Notes: generated from the sequence alone by a model not told the origin. DNA of 64,000 nucleotides from Terriglobales bacterium (GCA_030038475.1 JASHOU010000010.1:62001-126000), one strand, 5' to 3'; counted from the first letter of the stretch, positions 45,740-54,691 are shown. A program made the numbers and translations.

Positions 45740-47083
45740 ATGGCTCTGCCAACTTACGGAACGATGGCAGTCGATTGGGAAAATCGGGTCGATTTCGATC
45801 GCTTGCGCCGCGAACGCCTGGCGCGCGCCAAGGATCTCCTCGCGAAATCGGAGATGGGCGCGCTGTTGTGTTTCGACATGAATAATGTCCGCTACCTCAC
45901 CGCAACCCACATCGGCACCTGGGCGCAGGACAAGGCGAACCGCTTCACGCTTCTTCCGCAAAACGACGAGCCAATTCTCTGGGATTTCGGGTCGGCGGCG
46001 AAGCATCATCAATTGCATTGTCCGTGGCTGGGCGAGCGCTCGCGCGCCGGTATCTCGATGCTGCGCGGCGCTATGACCCCAGAGATGGGCCGCGCCGAAG
46101 ATGTAGCCAGAAAGATTCGCATTGAACTGGAGATGCGCGGCTTGCACAAAGAGCCACTGGGCATCGACATCATTGAACTTCCGGTGCTATTCGCTCTGCA
46201 AAAAGAGGGAATCAAAGTCGTCGACGGGCAAGCGCTCATGTCGGAAGCGCGTGTCATCAAGACGCGCGACGAAATTACGCTGCTGAATATGTCCGCCATG
46301 ATGGTCGATGCGGCTTATGACGAGCTTTATCGTGCGATGAAGCCGGGGCTGAGCGAGAACGAAGCAGTGGGACTAGTGAGTAAAGTTCTCTACGATCTCG
46401 GTTCCGAGTATGTGGAAGCAGTGAATGCGATCTCGGGGGAGCGCTGCAATCCGCATCCCCACGTTTTTTCCGATCGCGTGCTGCGCCCCGGAGACCCTGT
46501 GTATTACGACATTCTCCACTCTTACATGGGATACCGCACCTGCTATTACCGCTGCTTCACCATCGGATACGCGTCGCACGCGATGAACGACGCGTATAAA
46601 CGTTGCCGCGAGTATCTCGACGCAGCGATTGAACTGGTGCGTCCGGGACGCACCACAGCGGAGATTGCGGCGGTGTGGCCCAAAGCGCAGGAGTTTGGTT
46701 TTCCGAACGAGGAAGCGTGCTTTGCTCTGCAATACGGACACGGCATCGGCTTGGCGATCTGGGAAAAGCCGGTGATTAGCCGCCTGGTTTCGTTCGAGCA
46801 TTCCTGCGAGATCAAGCCGGGCATGGTTTTCGCACTCGAAACTTTCTGGCCTTCGACCGACGGCTGGAGCGCGGCGCGCATCGAAGAGGAAATTGTCGTC
46901 ACCGAAACCGGGCACGAGATCATTACGCGGTTCCCGGCAGAAGAACTTCTGGTGGCTGGCAGGCATTATTTCACGGTCGACGGTCCACTGCCCGCGATTC
47001 GAGAGACGGAATCGAAACCAAACACTCGTGTGCGCGAGATGATCGAAACCAGTTCCCGACAAGAGCGAGTCATCGTAGGCTAA
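45740..47083 (+). CDS. M24-family (creatinase/prolidase-like) protein with altered metal site
   Basis: 447 residues from ATG at 45740, 13 bases after E1 beta. Creatinase-like N-domain (ALLCFDMNNVRYLTATHIGTW, PILWDFGSAAKHHQLHCPWL) and pita-bread C-domain. Of the five usual metal ligands, Asp257 (YYDILHSYMG), His334 (YGHGIG), Glu367 (FALETFW) and Glu382 (RIEEEIVVT) are present. The second Asp, expected eleven residues after the first, is Cys268 (GYRTCYYRCF). The N-domain wording recalls DddP (DMSP lyase) and creatinase rather than prolidases, so the reaction need not be peptide cleavage. Encoded inside a 2-oxoacid dehydrogenase operon, which is unusual for a peptidase. Substrate unknown. Confidence 0.85.
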   Translation: MALPTYGTMAVDWENRVDFDRLRRERLARAKDLLAKSEMGALLCFDMNNVRYLTATHIGTWAQDKANRFTLLPQNDEPILWDFGSAAKHHQLHCPWLGERSRAGISMLRGAMTPEMGRAEDVARKIRIELEMRGLHKEPLGIDIIELPVLFALQKEGIKVVDGQALMSEARVIKTRDEITLLNMSAMMVDAAYDELYRAMKPGLSENEAVGLVSKVLYDLGSEYVEAVNAISGERCNPHPHVFSDRVLRPGDPVYYDILHSYMGYRTCYYRCFTIGYASHAMNDAYKRCREYLDAAIELVRPGRTTAEIAAVWPKAQEFGFPNEEACFALQYGHGIGLAIWEKPVISRLVSFEHSCEIKPGMVFALETFWPSTDGWSAARIEEEIVVTETGHEIITRFPAEELLVAGRHYFTVDGPLPAIRETESKPNTRVREMIETSSRQERVIVG

Positions 47084-47130
47084 AGATCCAACCGAGCAGA
47101 ATCATTCATTGGATGAACAAAACTTAATGT

Positions 47131-48354
47131 ATGGCAATTAGTGTGGTTATGCCCGCGCTCGAAATGGCCCAGGAAACTGGCAAACTGATTTCGTGGCTGA
47201 AAAAGGAGGGCGACGCGGTTGCAAAAGGCGAGCCGCTGCTGGAAATCGAAACCGACAAAGCGGTGATGGAGATCGAGTCGCCGGGCGATGGCGTGCTCGC
47301 CGGAATCAAGGCCGAGGCCGGAACAGAAGTGCCCGTGGGCCGGACGATCGCCTGGATCGTGAATCCCGGAGAAACTCCGCCGGCAGATGACATTGCCGCG
47401 GCCTCGGGAAGAAAAACGACGATTGCCGCATCTTCTGCGGCGATATCGGCCGTTGAAACGATTTCAGCGTCATCGCCGATCCAGCCGATAAAGATTTCGC
47501 CCAAGGCGCGGCGTTTGGCCAGCGAACGTGGCGTCAACCTTGCCGACGTGCGAGGATCGGGCGCAGGTGGAGAAATTCTCGCTTCCGATATTTTCGCGGC
47601 TGCGGAGGCCAAAGCCGGAGCATCGCGAGGAAATGAGCTAGCGCGAGAAGCGGGCGAAAGGAGCTCCGTCGCGCGTCTCATGGCAGAACGCACCACGCAG
47701 AGCTGGACAACAATTCCTCATTTCTTTGTCACGCGCGAAGCGGACGCAGGCGCTCTCAACCGAGCGCGGCAGCGATTTCGCAACGAGATTGAAGAATCTC
47801 ACGCGGCCAAACTCACGCTCAGCGATCTGTTGATAGCGCTGGTGGCTCGCATTCTCAGAAAGCATCCTCGCTTCAACGCAAGCTGGACCAGTGAGGGGAT
47901 CCGTGCCAATGACGATATCAATATCGGGTTGGCAATAGCAGTCGACGATGGAGTTGTCGCGCCGGTAATTCATCACGCCGATAAAACCGAACTAGCGGAG
48001 ATTGCCGCGCAACGGCGCGATCTGATCGAACGGGCGCGCGCCGGTAAGTTGCGCCCCACGGATCTCGCGGGCGGAACTTTCACCATCAGCAACCTCGGCA
48101 TGTTTGGAGTTGATGCCTTCACCGCGATCATCATTCCTCCCCAGGCGGCGATTCTCGCAGTGGGAGCAATTATCGATCGAGTCGTCCCGGTTAATGGCCA
48201 TCCTGCAGTTCGTCCCATGATGACGTTGACGCTTTCGGTCGATCACCGCGTGGTGGATGGCGCGCGTGCGGCGGAGTTTCTGCGCGATCTGGTCGAGGCC
48301 ATCGGCAATCCACAGGCATACCTGGACGCGCGTGCTGGCGATTTCCGTGCATGA
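47131..48354 (+). CDS. 2-oxoacid dehydrogenase E2 (dihydrolipoamide acyltransferase)
   Basis: 407 residues. One lipoyl domain (residues 1-78, lipoylated Lys43 in IETDKAVMEIESPG), an Ala/Ser-rich linker, a peripheral subunit-binding domain (SPKARRLASERGVNLADVRGSGAGGEILASDI) and a catalytic domain. That domain shows IPHFFVTREAD, GGTFTISNLGMFGVDAFTAIIIPPQAAILAVG and the active-site His in SVDHRVVDGARAAEFL. Transfers the acyl group to CoA. No E3 lipoamide dehydrogenase follows, so the complex must borrow one. The M24 gene between E1 and E2 is the odd neighbour. Confidence 0.93.
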   Translation: MAISVVMPALEMAQETGKLISWLKKEGDAVAKGEPLLEIETDKAVMEIESPGDGVLAGIKAEAGTEVPVGRTIAWIVNPGETPPADDIAAASGRKTTIAASSAAISAVETISASSPIQPIKISPKARRLASERGVNLADVRGSGAGGEILASDIFAAAEAKAGASRGNELAREAGERSSVARLMAERTTQSWTTIPHFFVTREADAGALNRARQRFRNEIEESHAAKLTLSDLLIALVARILRKHPRFNASWTSEGIRANDDINIGLAIAVDDGVVAPVIHHADKTELAEIAAQRRDLIERARAGKLRPTDLAGGTFTISNLGMFGVDAFTAIIIPPQAAILAVGAIIDRVVPVNGHPAVRPMMTLTLSVDHRVVDGARAAEFLRDLVEAIGNPQAYLDARAGDFRA

Positions 48355-49241
48355 TAACTCTCTTCTTTCAAATCAAGCAGGCAATCGAAGAGAAAATCAT
48401 CATCTTGGCTATTCTCGTCGTGCGTCTGTTCGCAAAGATTCCCCTGCGTCTAGTCACGAGCCCGCTGCTCGGGCTGCTGATTCTGTCGGCACTTTCTCTG
48501 CCGGTGATGGCGCAGGGAGGGCCGCCGTTCATCACTAACGACCCTGGTACTCCCGGCGACGGCAACTGGGAGATCAACGTCATGACTTATGCCGAGCGCC
48601 ATCCCACCGAGCGCATCTTCAACCCCGGCGTGCTGGACCTGAATTATGGCCTTGGTCCGCGTATTCAGCTCACCTATGAGGTTCCTTACCTGATTGTCGG
48701 CACCGACGGCGGTCCCACTCGCACCGGCCTGGGCAAGTCGCTTCCGGGCGTGAAGTGGCGTTTTTACGACAGCGATAAGAAAAGACTCTCGTTCTCGATT
48801 TTTCCCCAGCTCGAGTTCAACAATCCCACGCATTCGTTGCAGCGCGGACTCGTGGATTACGGCACCAGATTCTATCTTCCCATCGAGGCCTCGAAGCAGA
48901 TCGGGCCGCTGCAGGTCAATCCCGAAGTTGGCTACATATTTGCCAACCACACCGGCGCGGCGTGGTTCTCGGGTTTGGTCGTGCTGAGAGAAGTCAACAA
49001 ACGCATGGAGCTGGCGGGTGAACTTTATAACCTCGCCAATACCGATGGCTCCAACCACTGGGATACCTGGGATGCAGGTGGCCGTTACACGCTGGGAGAG
49101 CATTTCATCCTGCTGGTGATGGCCGGCCGCAGCTTGACCCGGCCTTCGCTCAGTCAGCCCGATTTTTTTGGATACGCCGGGATGCAATTCCTGTTCTCCA
49201 TGAAACACAAGAAAGACAAAACGGCCGAAACCAATCCGTAA
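48351..49241 (+). CDS. Predicted outer-membrane beta-barrel protein
   Basis: 296 residues, its ATG overlapping the E2 stop (ATGA). A long N-terminal hydrophobic region precedes a cleavage-like LSLPVMAQ at about residue 55, so the true start may be later. The mature part shows alternating strands typical of MetA-pathway/phenol-degradation barrels: PFITNDPGTPGDGNWEINVM, VLDLNYGLGPRIQLTYEVPYLI, LPGVKWRFYD, ISIFPQLEFNNPT-type strands, and a C-terminal strand MQFLFSMKHKK. Could be a porin for the operon's substrate. Family assignment is moderate. Confidence 0.65.
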   Translation: MITLFFQIKQAIEEKIIILAILVVRLFAKIPLRLVTSPLLGLLILSALSLPVMAQGGPPFITNDPGTPGDGNWEINVMTYAERHPTERIFNPGVLDLNYGLGPRIQLTYEVPYLIVGTDGGPTRTGLGKSLPGVKWRFYDSDKKRLSFSIFPQLEFNNPTHSLQRGLVDYGTRFYLPIEASKQIGPLQVNPEVGYIFANHTGAAWFSGLVVLREVNKRMELAGELYNLANTDGSNHWDTWDAGGRYTLGEHFILLVMAGRSLTRPSLSQPDFFGYAGMQFLFSMKHKKDKTAETNP

Positions 49242-49268
49242 CTGAAGAGATGCAACGGCGGGATGATT

Positions 49269-49736
49269 TCACTGACTCACTGCCAAAAGAGCATCGGCGA
49301 CGAGCTTCTTTGTCCGTTCGTCCATTTCTGTTTGCCCGGCGTTGACGCTAATCCCTTGGGCTAAACGCTTGTTCTTAATTCCGATATATACGGCGCTGTA
49401 GGGAGTATCGCCGAGATTTTCCACCTTATGCTTGAAGGGCGGAAACCAACGGCTTTCGCCTGCCTTGGCAAACACTTCCTGTGTTTTGCCATTTTCGTCG
49501 GTGAACAGCAGATGCGCGCCAGTGAGAACCACGACAACACCTCCCGGATGCGAGTGCAGGCTCGACTTGTCATGCGGTCCATAGTGGACATTCACCACCT
49601 GCACATATTCGTTCTCGAATGCCAACTTATAATGCGTGGGCTCAACTTTGGTGGGATCCTGCGCCACGGTTACGGCGCAGAAACTCATACTCAACAGCGC
49701 AGCGCTGAACATTCGAACAGAGGAAGATTTCTTCAT
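49269..49736 (-). CDS. Secreted cupin-domain protein
   Basis: 155 residues. Signal peptide MKKSSSVRMFSAALLSMSFC...VAQ. The cupin core has HYGPHDKSSLHSHPGGVVVVLTG, with His-x-His metal ligands, and GESRWFPPFKHKVENLG with the second motif. Convergent with the barrel gene. Exported small cupins are common in Acidobacteriota; the substrate cannot be told. Confidence 0.8.
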   Translation of the reverse strand: MKKSSSVRMFSAALLSMSFCAVTVAQDPTKVEPTHYKLAFENEYVQVVNVHYGPHDKSSLHSHPGGVVVVLTGAHLLFTDENGKTQEVFAKAGESRWFPPFKHKVENLGDTPYSAVYIGIKNKRLAQGISVNAGQTEMDERTKKLVADALLAVSQ

Positions 49737-50103
49737 TAGATGCGCCCTCGGTGCTTAGCCCAAGCTTACCCGGCTCAGCACACTTCAACCATGAAAAGGT
49801 GGGATTGGACCAAGATAGTAAGAAGGAGCTATCGTGCTCAAAAAGCGGCTTCGCCAGTCCAGTTCCGTTTCTACTCCCGGTTGCTTATCCTTTTGATCTA
49901 CGCATGTTCTTTGCGGCGACTGGTTGGCGAACGGCTTCGACTGGATGTCGCGTGGGGTCAGCCACGTTTTGATTGCGTCATTTTTGCGTTGGGTTTGCAT
50001 TCGTCATCATCGTGAATCTCGGACCCATGGATGCCGCGCCAGTTTGCAACTCCCTTGCGATAAAATCTCCAGACGCCGTACCGATGTTCTGCATCGCGGT
50101 AAA
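49737..50103. other. Intergenic region without a supported gene
   Basis: 367 bases. Short open frames exist on both strands but show neither ribosome-binding sites nor recognisable composition. No palindrome or promoter stands out. Confidence 0.5.
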
Positions 50104-50883
50104 TCAGTTCTTGGTTCTCCGCAGAGAGTCAGCCAATACCTGCGGTTCAGTGACACGGAGAACCAGTTGTGTCCCGCTGCTCAGGTGCACGTTCTCTCGG
50201 GTTGAGCTGATTGCAGAACTTTGGGCGGTGTGGCTGAGCGAAATCCCTTTCATTCCGATCACGCCCTGTCTACTGGGTTCCAGTAATCGCGCTGCGTCTC
50301 TGGAGGAACCACCGCTGTTTGCCGGTTCATCCGCACCAGCCCCCGCATTTGGCGGAGTAAGGGAGCCGGGAAATGCGCTCCCTAAGGTGCGCCTCATCTC
50401 ATTCCTTCCGGGCGCTGATTGTGGTCCCACCGTCTCCGGCCCCGCTATGTCACCGATGGCCTCGTTACCCTGGGCAATTCGCACTCCAACCGCCTGAATC
50501 GAGGCTTGCAGCGGAACTTCGCGTCCGCTTTTCAAAAGAAGGCGATCAAAAGCGATCTCCACCATAGACTCAGGTGCCTGCTTGGTTCGTGCTTTGGCAT
50601 TGCCTACATGCCCGACAATTTTCGTGCCTCTCGGAATCACGATTTCCCCGTGCGATAACACATCCATCGTCACTCTGGCATCGATCTCGTCGCCAGCTCG
50701 GGCTTTTCTGGCATCGATGGACTTGGACAGCTCGGCCACAATAACGCCGCCGACTGCAACCTGACCCGGTGGCATGGATGCGGGGTTTGCGCTCTGCGAT
50801 GTCGCTGGCTTTTGAATCAAGGCCATCGCCGTGGCGGCAATCAACGAAACCAGCATACCTCTCCTGGCCATATTCCCTCTCAT
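50104..50883 (-). CDS. Exported TrbI-like hypothetical protein
   Basis: 259 residues. Signal peptide MRGNMARRGMLVSLIAATAMALIQKPATSQ, then AVGGVIVAELSKSIDARKARAGDEIDARVTMDV and GEIVIPRGTKIVGHVGNAKARTK, a double-psi/TrbI-type beta domain as used in surface 'pilot' proteins. A glycine- and serine-rich linker follows, and a second short beta piece (LSSGTQLVLRVTEPQ). The 'IPRGTKIVGHV' wording recurs in acidobacterial secreted proteins. AAGGAA precedes the ATG. No conjugation genes adjoin it, so a conjugative role is unlikely. Confidence 0.7.
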   Translation of the reverse strand: MRGNMARRGMLVSLIAATAMALIQKPATSQSANPASMPPGQVAVGGVIVAELSKSIDARKARAGDEIDARVTMDVLSHGEIVIPRGTKIVGHVGNAKARTKQAPESMVEIAFDRLLLKSGREVPLQASIQAVGVRIAQGNEAIGDIAGPETVGPQSAPGRNEMRRTLGSAFPGSLTPPNAGAGADEPANSGGSSRDAARLLEPSRQGVIGMKGISLSHTAQSSAISSTRENVHLSSGTQLVLRVTEPQVLADSLRRTKN

Positions 50884-51210
50884 CCGGAATTTCCTTCTTG
50901 GCCTTGTTCACCACGAAACAGGGGTAAGTTTACACCCATTTCCTCTGGCGGCTGGCATCATGAACAAGATTGGTAGTGGGTCAGTTTGACCCACTACCAC
51001 AAGATTTCATGCAATGGCACCGGGCTGAAACGATTTCTGAAATTTGCCTAACCTTTGCTCCACGCCGCTCATGGGCAAGATCTCGATCTTGTTCACGGAG
51101 CAACGTTCGCCGAGCAACCGGCATAGCTAACCATCCTCAAGTTATCCGATAACCATGCCGATATATCAGTTCGTGTGACGCTCCGTTCTAGCGTTAGGCG
51201 GGCACAATTT
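50884..51210. other. Intergenic region with a 13-bp perfect palindrome
   Basis: 327 bases without a supported gene. At 50971-50999 TGGTAGTGGGTCA and its exact complement are separated by GTT. The hairpin lies about 88 bases upstream of the leftward gene ending at 50104. Could be a dispersed repeat, operator or terminator-like structure. Confidence 0.65.
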
Positions 51211-51672
51211 ATGCGTTCACTTTCTATCGTTACCCTCATTTTCGTGTTATTGGGGGGCGCCTATGCCGACCCGTCCGCTCCGCCGCGCGCGGACCATGTC
51301 CTCGGACGGATCATTGCCGATCGAACAGTTATCGGCTCTGTCGCTGATATCGCCCAGCGATACGAAGGCGATGCACCCGTAACTATCCTTCAGATTCTTG
51401 AGTTCGCCACCGACATGGCTCCCCAAGAGCCCCATTTGTTGCAAGTTCGCTTGTGTGGGGCTGATGCATTTGAGTCTTTCGTGCACACCAACGTCACTTT
51501 GGTCTACAAACTCGCCAGTCCCAGCCGGGCAACCGGCTGCCTCAGCCTGACGCACATCGAGTCGTGGCAGGACAACGGTCCAGAGCAAAATCTCTTTTCT
51601 CAGTCCCAGCCAAAACGGAACATACAACTTGAAAAAAACATTCGAAGCATTATTCATCACACTACTAACTAG
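51211..51672 (+). CDS. Small exported hypothetical protein
   Basis: 153 residues from MRSLSIVTLIFVLLGGAYA (signal peptide; the ATG at 51211 is preferred over a GTG at 51175). Mature segment: VLGRIIADRTVIGSVADIAQRYEGDAPVTILQIL, two Cys (RLCGADAF, ATGCLSL) that may form a disulfide, and a basic C-terminus. No recognised family. Confidence 0.6.
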   Translation: MRSLSIVTLIFVLLGGAYADPSAPPRADHVLGRIIADRTVIGSVADIAQRYEGDAPVTILQILEFATDMAPQEPHLLQVRLCGADAFESFVHTNVTLVYKLASPSRATGCLSLTHIESWQDNGPEQNLFSQSQPKRNIQLEKNIRSIIHHTTN

Positions 51673-51759
51673 TGTTTGTCTCGCCACAACCGCAAGAGAC
51701 AACCTTGTTAGTGTTTAGCGTTGAAAAGGATGGCGAACCTCTTTCGCAGAAAGTGTTGC

Positions 51760-52443
51760 CTAGAGAACGGCTGACATGCTCGTTCCCGCTGCTTCAAACA
51801 CCTCCGCCGCTTCCTGCTCCGCGATCGGTATGAATACTCGCAAGACATCCGGGTCGAACTGCGTTCCGCCGCTGCGAACGAGGCGCGCAATCGCCTCTGG
51901 GTGCGGAAGCCCCTGCCGGTAGCAACGGTTGGAGACCATCGCATCGAAAGCATCGATAACTGAGATAATCCGCGAAACCATGGGAATGTCATTCCCTTTG
52001 AGCCCGGCCGGATAACCGGACCCATCCATGCTTTCGTGGTGGTGCAAAGCGTAGAGACTTGCTTCCTCAAGCCCAGGGAACAATCGCAGAATTGACCAAC
52101 TATACTCCGGATGGCGGTTGATGAGCGCGCGCTCTTCGATCGTCAATGGACCCGATTTTTTCAGAATCGAGTCTGGCACGCCGACCTTGCCAATGTCATG
52201 CAGCAACGCGGCGACTTCCACTTGGTAAAGGCGATTCTCGGGAATCTCTATCTTCCGCGCCACCCGCAACGCCCATTCTGCGAGCCGAGTACTGTGTACG
52301 CCAGTGTTGAGATCTTTCAGGTCGAGCATCTGGTTGAAAGCGCAAACCAGAGAATTGCGAAAGGCCAAATGCTGCTCTTCCAGCTCCTTGACGCGCAGCG
52401 TTAGACCAGGCGCATCCTGAATCAGATTTGAGATCGCCGCCAT
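51760..52443 (-). CDS. HD-GYP domain phosphodiesterase
   Basis: 227 residues: a short N-terminal helix, then the HD-GYP domain. Metal ligands appear in NTGVHSTRLAEWA (His50), ALLHDIGKVGVPD (His82, Asp83) and INRHPEYSW, and HHHESMDGSGYPAGLKG contains the GYP signature (143-145). Domains of this type hydrolyse cyclic di-GMP or cGAMP. No receiver or sensor domain is attached. The gene begins 30 bases after the subtilase stop and is the last gene of the long minus-strand run, so it may be part of that module. Confidence 0.87.
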   Translation of the reverse strand: MAAISNLIQDAPGLTLRVKELEEQHLAFRNSLVCAFNQMLDLKDLNTGVHSTRLAEWALRVARKIEIPENRLYQVEVAALLHDIGKVGVPDSILKKSGPLTIEERALINRHPEYSWSILRLFPGLEEASLYALHHHESMDGSGYPAGLKGNDIPMVSRIISVIDAFDAMVSNRCYRQGLPHPEAIARLVRSGGTQFDPDVLRVFIPIAEQEAAEVFEAAGTSMSAVL

Positions 52444-52473
52444 GTCGTCGCTGCTCGCACTCTCTGTGCTGGA

Positions 52474-53799
52474 TTACAGCGCGAGACGGCAGGTTAGAAG
52501 TGCCTGATAAGTATCCAGACGTCCCCATCCTAGATTCAGATTGTCGATGAAATGCGCATCGGCCAAGCCAGTAGGAATACTCGATACGGAGCAGTTGCTG
52601 TTGTTCCCCAACATGAGCGCCGCAGTGCCAGCTACGAAGGGAGTGCTGAACGAGGTGCCCCATCCGGCGGCCCAGGTTCCCCAGGGGTAAGTTGTGACCA
52701 CCCCTTCTCCCGGCGCAGCCATGAATACTGGAGGCACGCCGTAATTCGTAAACGTGGACTGGACATCGGTATTCGAAGTGGACGCAACGTCGATCACTCC
52801 AGGGAGTCCGCCCGGATAAACCATTATGTCCTCGCTGTCATTTCCAGCCGAGGCGACCGAAATTACCCCCTTACTGTTCGAATACTTGATAGCAGTTGCG
52901 AGCTCCTGCGAGTAACTTGTGTAATTAAAGCTCATGTTCATTACATTGGCACCGTTAGCCACGGCGTAGTAGATGGCGCGCAGAATGTTCGAGTCGTAGG
53001 CAGTGCCGTCCGAAGTGAACGCTTTGAGCGGCATGATACTTGCCTCGGGCGCGACTAGGTGTACGATTCCCGCAGTCATAGTTCCATGTCCGAAGTCTGA
53101 ATACGAGCTGCCATCGAGCACCGCGACCGTGCGCTGATCCAGCACCGCGACCGTCCGCTGGTCCAGGGTTGCAGGCTGGGCATCACTCATGTCGGGAGCG
53201 GCTGGAGCGCCGTTCATTTCTGAACCGCCGCTGGTATTGGTTGTGAAGTCATAGCCGTCGACCAGAACACTTTGCAGCACTGGGTTGTTGGGATCCACGC
53301 CCGTGTCGATAACTGCAACTGTCGCGCCGGCGCCGGCGACGTTAAATGTCGACTGTGTTTGCGCGGTTCGCACTAACTCGTTCGCGGGCTGCACCAGGTA
53401 AGCTTGCCAAACGGTTGCGCCGTAGTAAGACGTCGGGGTCTCATCCGTCAGGTACGACGCATCGGAGTTTGACTCCGGCTGCTGCTGAGACACCACTTGA
53501 TCGATTTCGACATCGACGATGCCAAGATCTTGGCTGATTTCGAGCAGGTCGGTGACCGGATTCAGAATGGCAGGGAAAGTCACCAAAAATAACTGGCCGT
53601 TCGGGTCGCCAAGGCTTTCCACGACGGTGCACCCGGCCAATAGACAGGTCAGGTTCAGACCCGGCAGCCCTAGCGAATCGCGCACAATCACGCGAGTTTG
53701 CGCTTGCATAGCCGGCGCGCAAAAAGCAGTCACCAACAGAAGCAAGCAAGGCATTATGCCCGCACGCCGAATGTTAAAATTAGACTTTAACTCACCCAT
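52474..53799 (-). CDS. Secreted S8 (subtilisin-like) serine protease
   Basis: 441 residues from MGELKSNF at 53799. Signal peptide ends near MQAQ (residue 34). A short prodomain-like region (VIVRDSLGLPGLNLTCLLAGCTVVESLGDPNGQLFLV...VDVEIDQVVS) precedes the catalytic domain. The triad is Asp165 (VAVIDTGVD), His238 (GHGTMTAGIV) and Ser383 (GTSFSTPFVAG), with the oxyanion Asn in SAGND. Just before His238 the octapeptide DQRTVAVL is repeated head to tail. No membrane anchor. Lies between the anti-sigma-like gene and the HD-GYP gene; predicted to act outside the cell or in the periplasm. Confidence 0.9.
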   Translation of the reverse strand: MGELKSNFNIRRAGIMPCLLLLVTAFCAPAMQAQTRVIVRDSLGLPGLNLTCLLAGCTVVESLGDPNGQLFLVTFPAILNPVTDLLEISQDLGIVDVEIDQVVSQQQPESNSDASYLTDETPTSYYGATVWQAYLVQPANELVRTAQTQSTFNVAGAGATVAVIDTGVDPNNPVLQSVLVDGYDFTTNTSGGSEMNGAPAAPDMSDAQPATLDQRTVAVLDQRTVAVLDGSSYSDFGHGTMTAGIVHLVAPEASIMPLKAFTSDGTAYDSNILRAIYYAVANGANVMNMSFNYTSYSQELATAIKYSNSKGVISVASAGNDSEDIMVYPGGLPGVIDVASTSNTDVQSTFTNYGVPPVFMAAPGEGVVTTYPWGTWAAGWGTSFSTPFVAGTAALMLGNNSNCSVSSIPTGLADAHFIDNLNLGWGRLDTYQALLTCRLAL

Positions 53800-53918
53800 T
53801 GCTTTCCCCTTTTGGACCTTGTTCCTGGTCGTCATTTTAGGATTGATTCTTTGCCACTTGCCACTTACAGCTGTACTCTCTCTGGAGTAACTCCCGTGGT
53901 TTCTTTGGTCATTCATTG

Positions 53919-54542
53919 TCAGTTACCTCTATCTTGCAGGGCCAGCGGAATCCGCACTGCATTGCGGTCCTCCGCCTTAACCGACAGCCATAGATCGTCT
54001 TTCGTTTGATACTCAAGTTGAAATTCTCCTGAAACACTGACGGGCGCTGTCGCGACCAGTCGGTGTTGTATTGTCGACAACTCGACGCTGGCCTTGTCCT
54101 GCAGGGCCCGCACTGCTTTTTTGTCGAACACTTGGCCTATGATATGAAGCGCATTCGATTGTGCGCCACGACCTAGCCGTAGATCTACGGTCAGGCCCTC
54201 GGCCTCGTAAACCATCTGCCAGGTATTCAGCGCGCCGCTGCGCACTCCTGCAGGCAGCGGTTGTGCCAAACTGTCAAAAACCAGATTAGCGACGGTCCAG
54301 TCCCTCTGAGGCTGATCTGTACGTGTGTTCTCAAAGGCAAGCTTCACCAGACGCACCAGATTTTCCGGCGGCGCATAGCCCATTTCTTGGACTGCCATTC
54401 TTCCCACCCGGCCCCAGGCGTCGTAAGCTGTCTTGCACTGCAGACAATCAGCAACGAGATGAGCGTTGATACCGTCGCCAACCTTTGGAGCCATTACTCC
54501 ACGAACAAAATCAACCCACGATTGTTCGGAAAAATGCTGCAT
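53919..54542 (-). CDS. Anti-sigma-like zinc-finger protein
   Basis: 207 residues. N-terminus SEQSWVDFVRGVMAPKVGDGINAHLVADCLQC carries an H-x4-C-x2-C zinc-knuckle pattern like the HC2/ZAS region of anti-sigma factors. A helix follows (ENLVRLVKLAFEN), then a C-terminal beta-rich domain (VYEAEGLTVDLRLGRG, LHIIGQVFD, VSVSGEFQLEYQTKDDLWLSVKAED). No membrane segment, so if it is an anti-sigma factor it is cytosolic. It lies after the TPR-CHAT gene in a run that starts with a sigma factor. Role inferred from motif and position. Confidence 0.6.
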   Translation of the reverse strand: MQHFSEQSWVDFVRGVMAPKVGDGINAHLVADCLQCKTAYDAWGRVGRMAVQEMGYAPPENLVRLVKLAFENTRTDQPQRDWTVANLVFDSLAQPLPAGVRSGALNTWQMVYEAEGLTVDLRLGRGAQSNALHIIGQVFDKKAVRALQDKASVELSTIQHRLVATAPVSVSGEFQLEYQTKDDLWLSVKAEDRNAVRIPLALQDRGN

Positions 54543-54663
54543 CTCTGTCCTCTCATTTGGGGGAGGGCATTAGAGCTAGTACGTCGAGCGTATCTTCTAT
54601 AACTATCGCCAGGGATGAACTGGCCCTTACTACAAAAGGGATCGCAGGGGCCAAGAAAATACA

Positions 54664-54690
54664 GGTAACCGGTAGGAAAGTACGGTTACC
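54664..54690. terminator. GGTAACCG / CGGTTACC inverted repeat after the TPR-CHAT gene
   Basis: 8-bp perfect stem, 11-base loop, in the 149-base gap after the CHAT stop. Can form an RNA hairpin; no T run follows on the minus strand, so attenuation or processing is as likely as termination. Confidence 0.4.
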
Positions 54691-54691
54691 G

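Noticed and set aside
45740-47083. Calling the M24 gene a DMSP lyase (dddP)
   Set aside because: Only general N-domain wording is shared; the metal-site substitution differs and no other DMSP genes are present.
49740-50015. A 91-codon plus-strand frame in the gap after the cupin gene
   Set aside because: No ribosome-binding site, irregular composition and no family resemblance.
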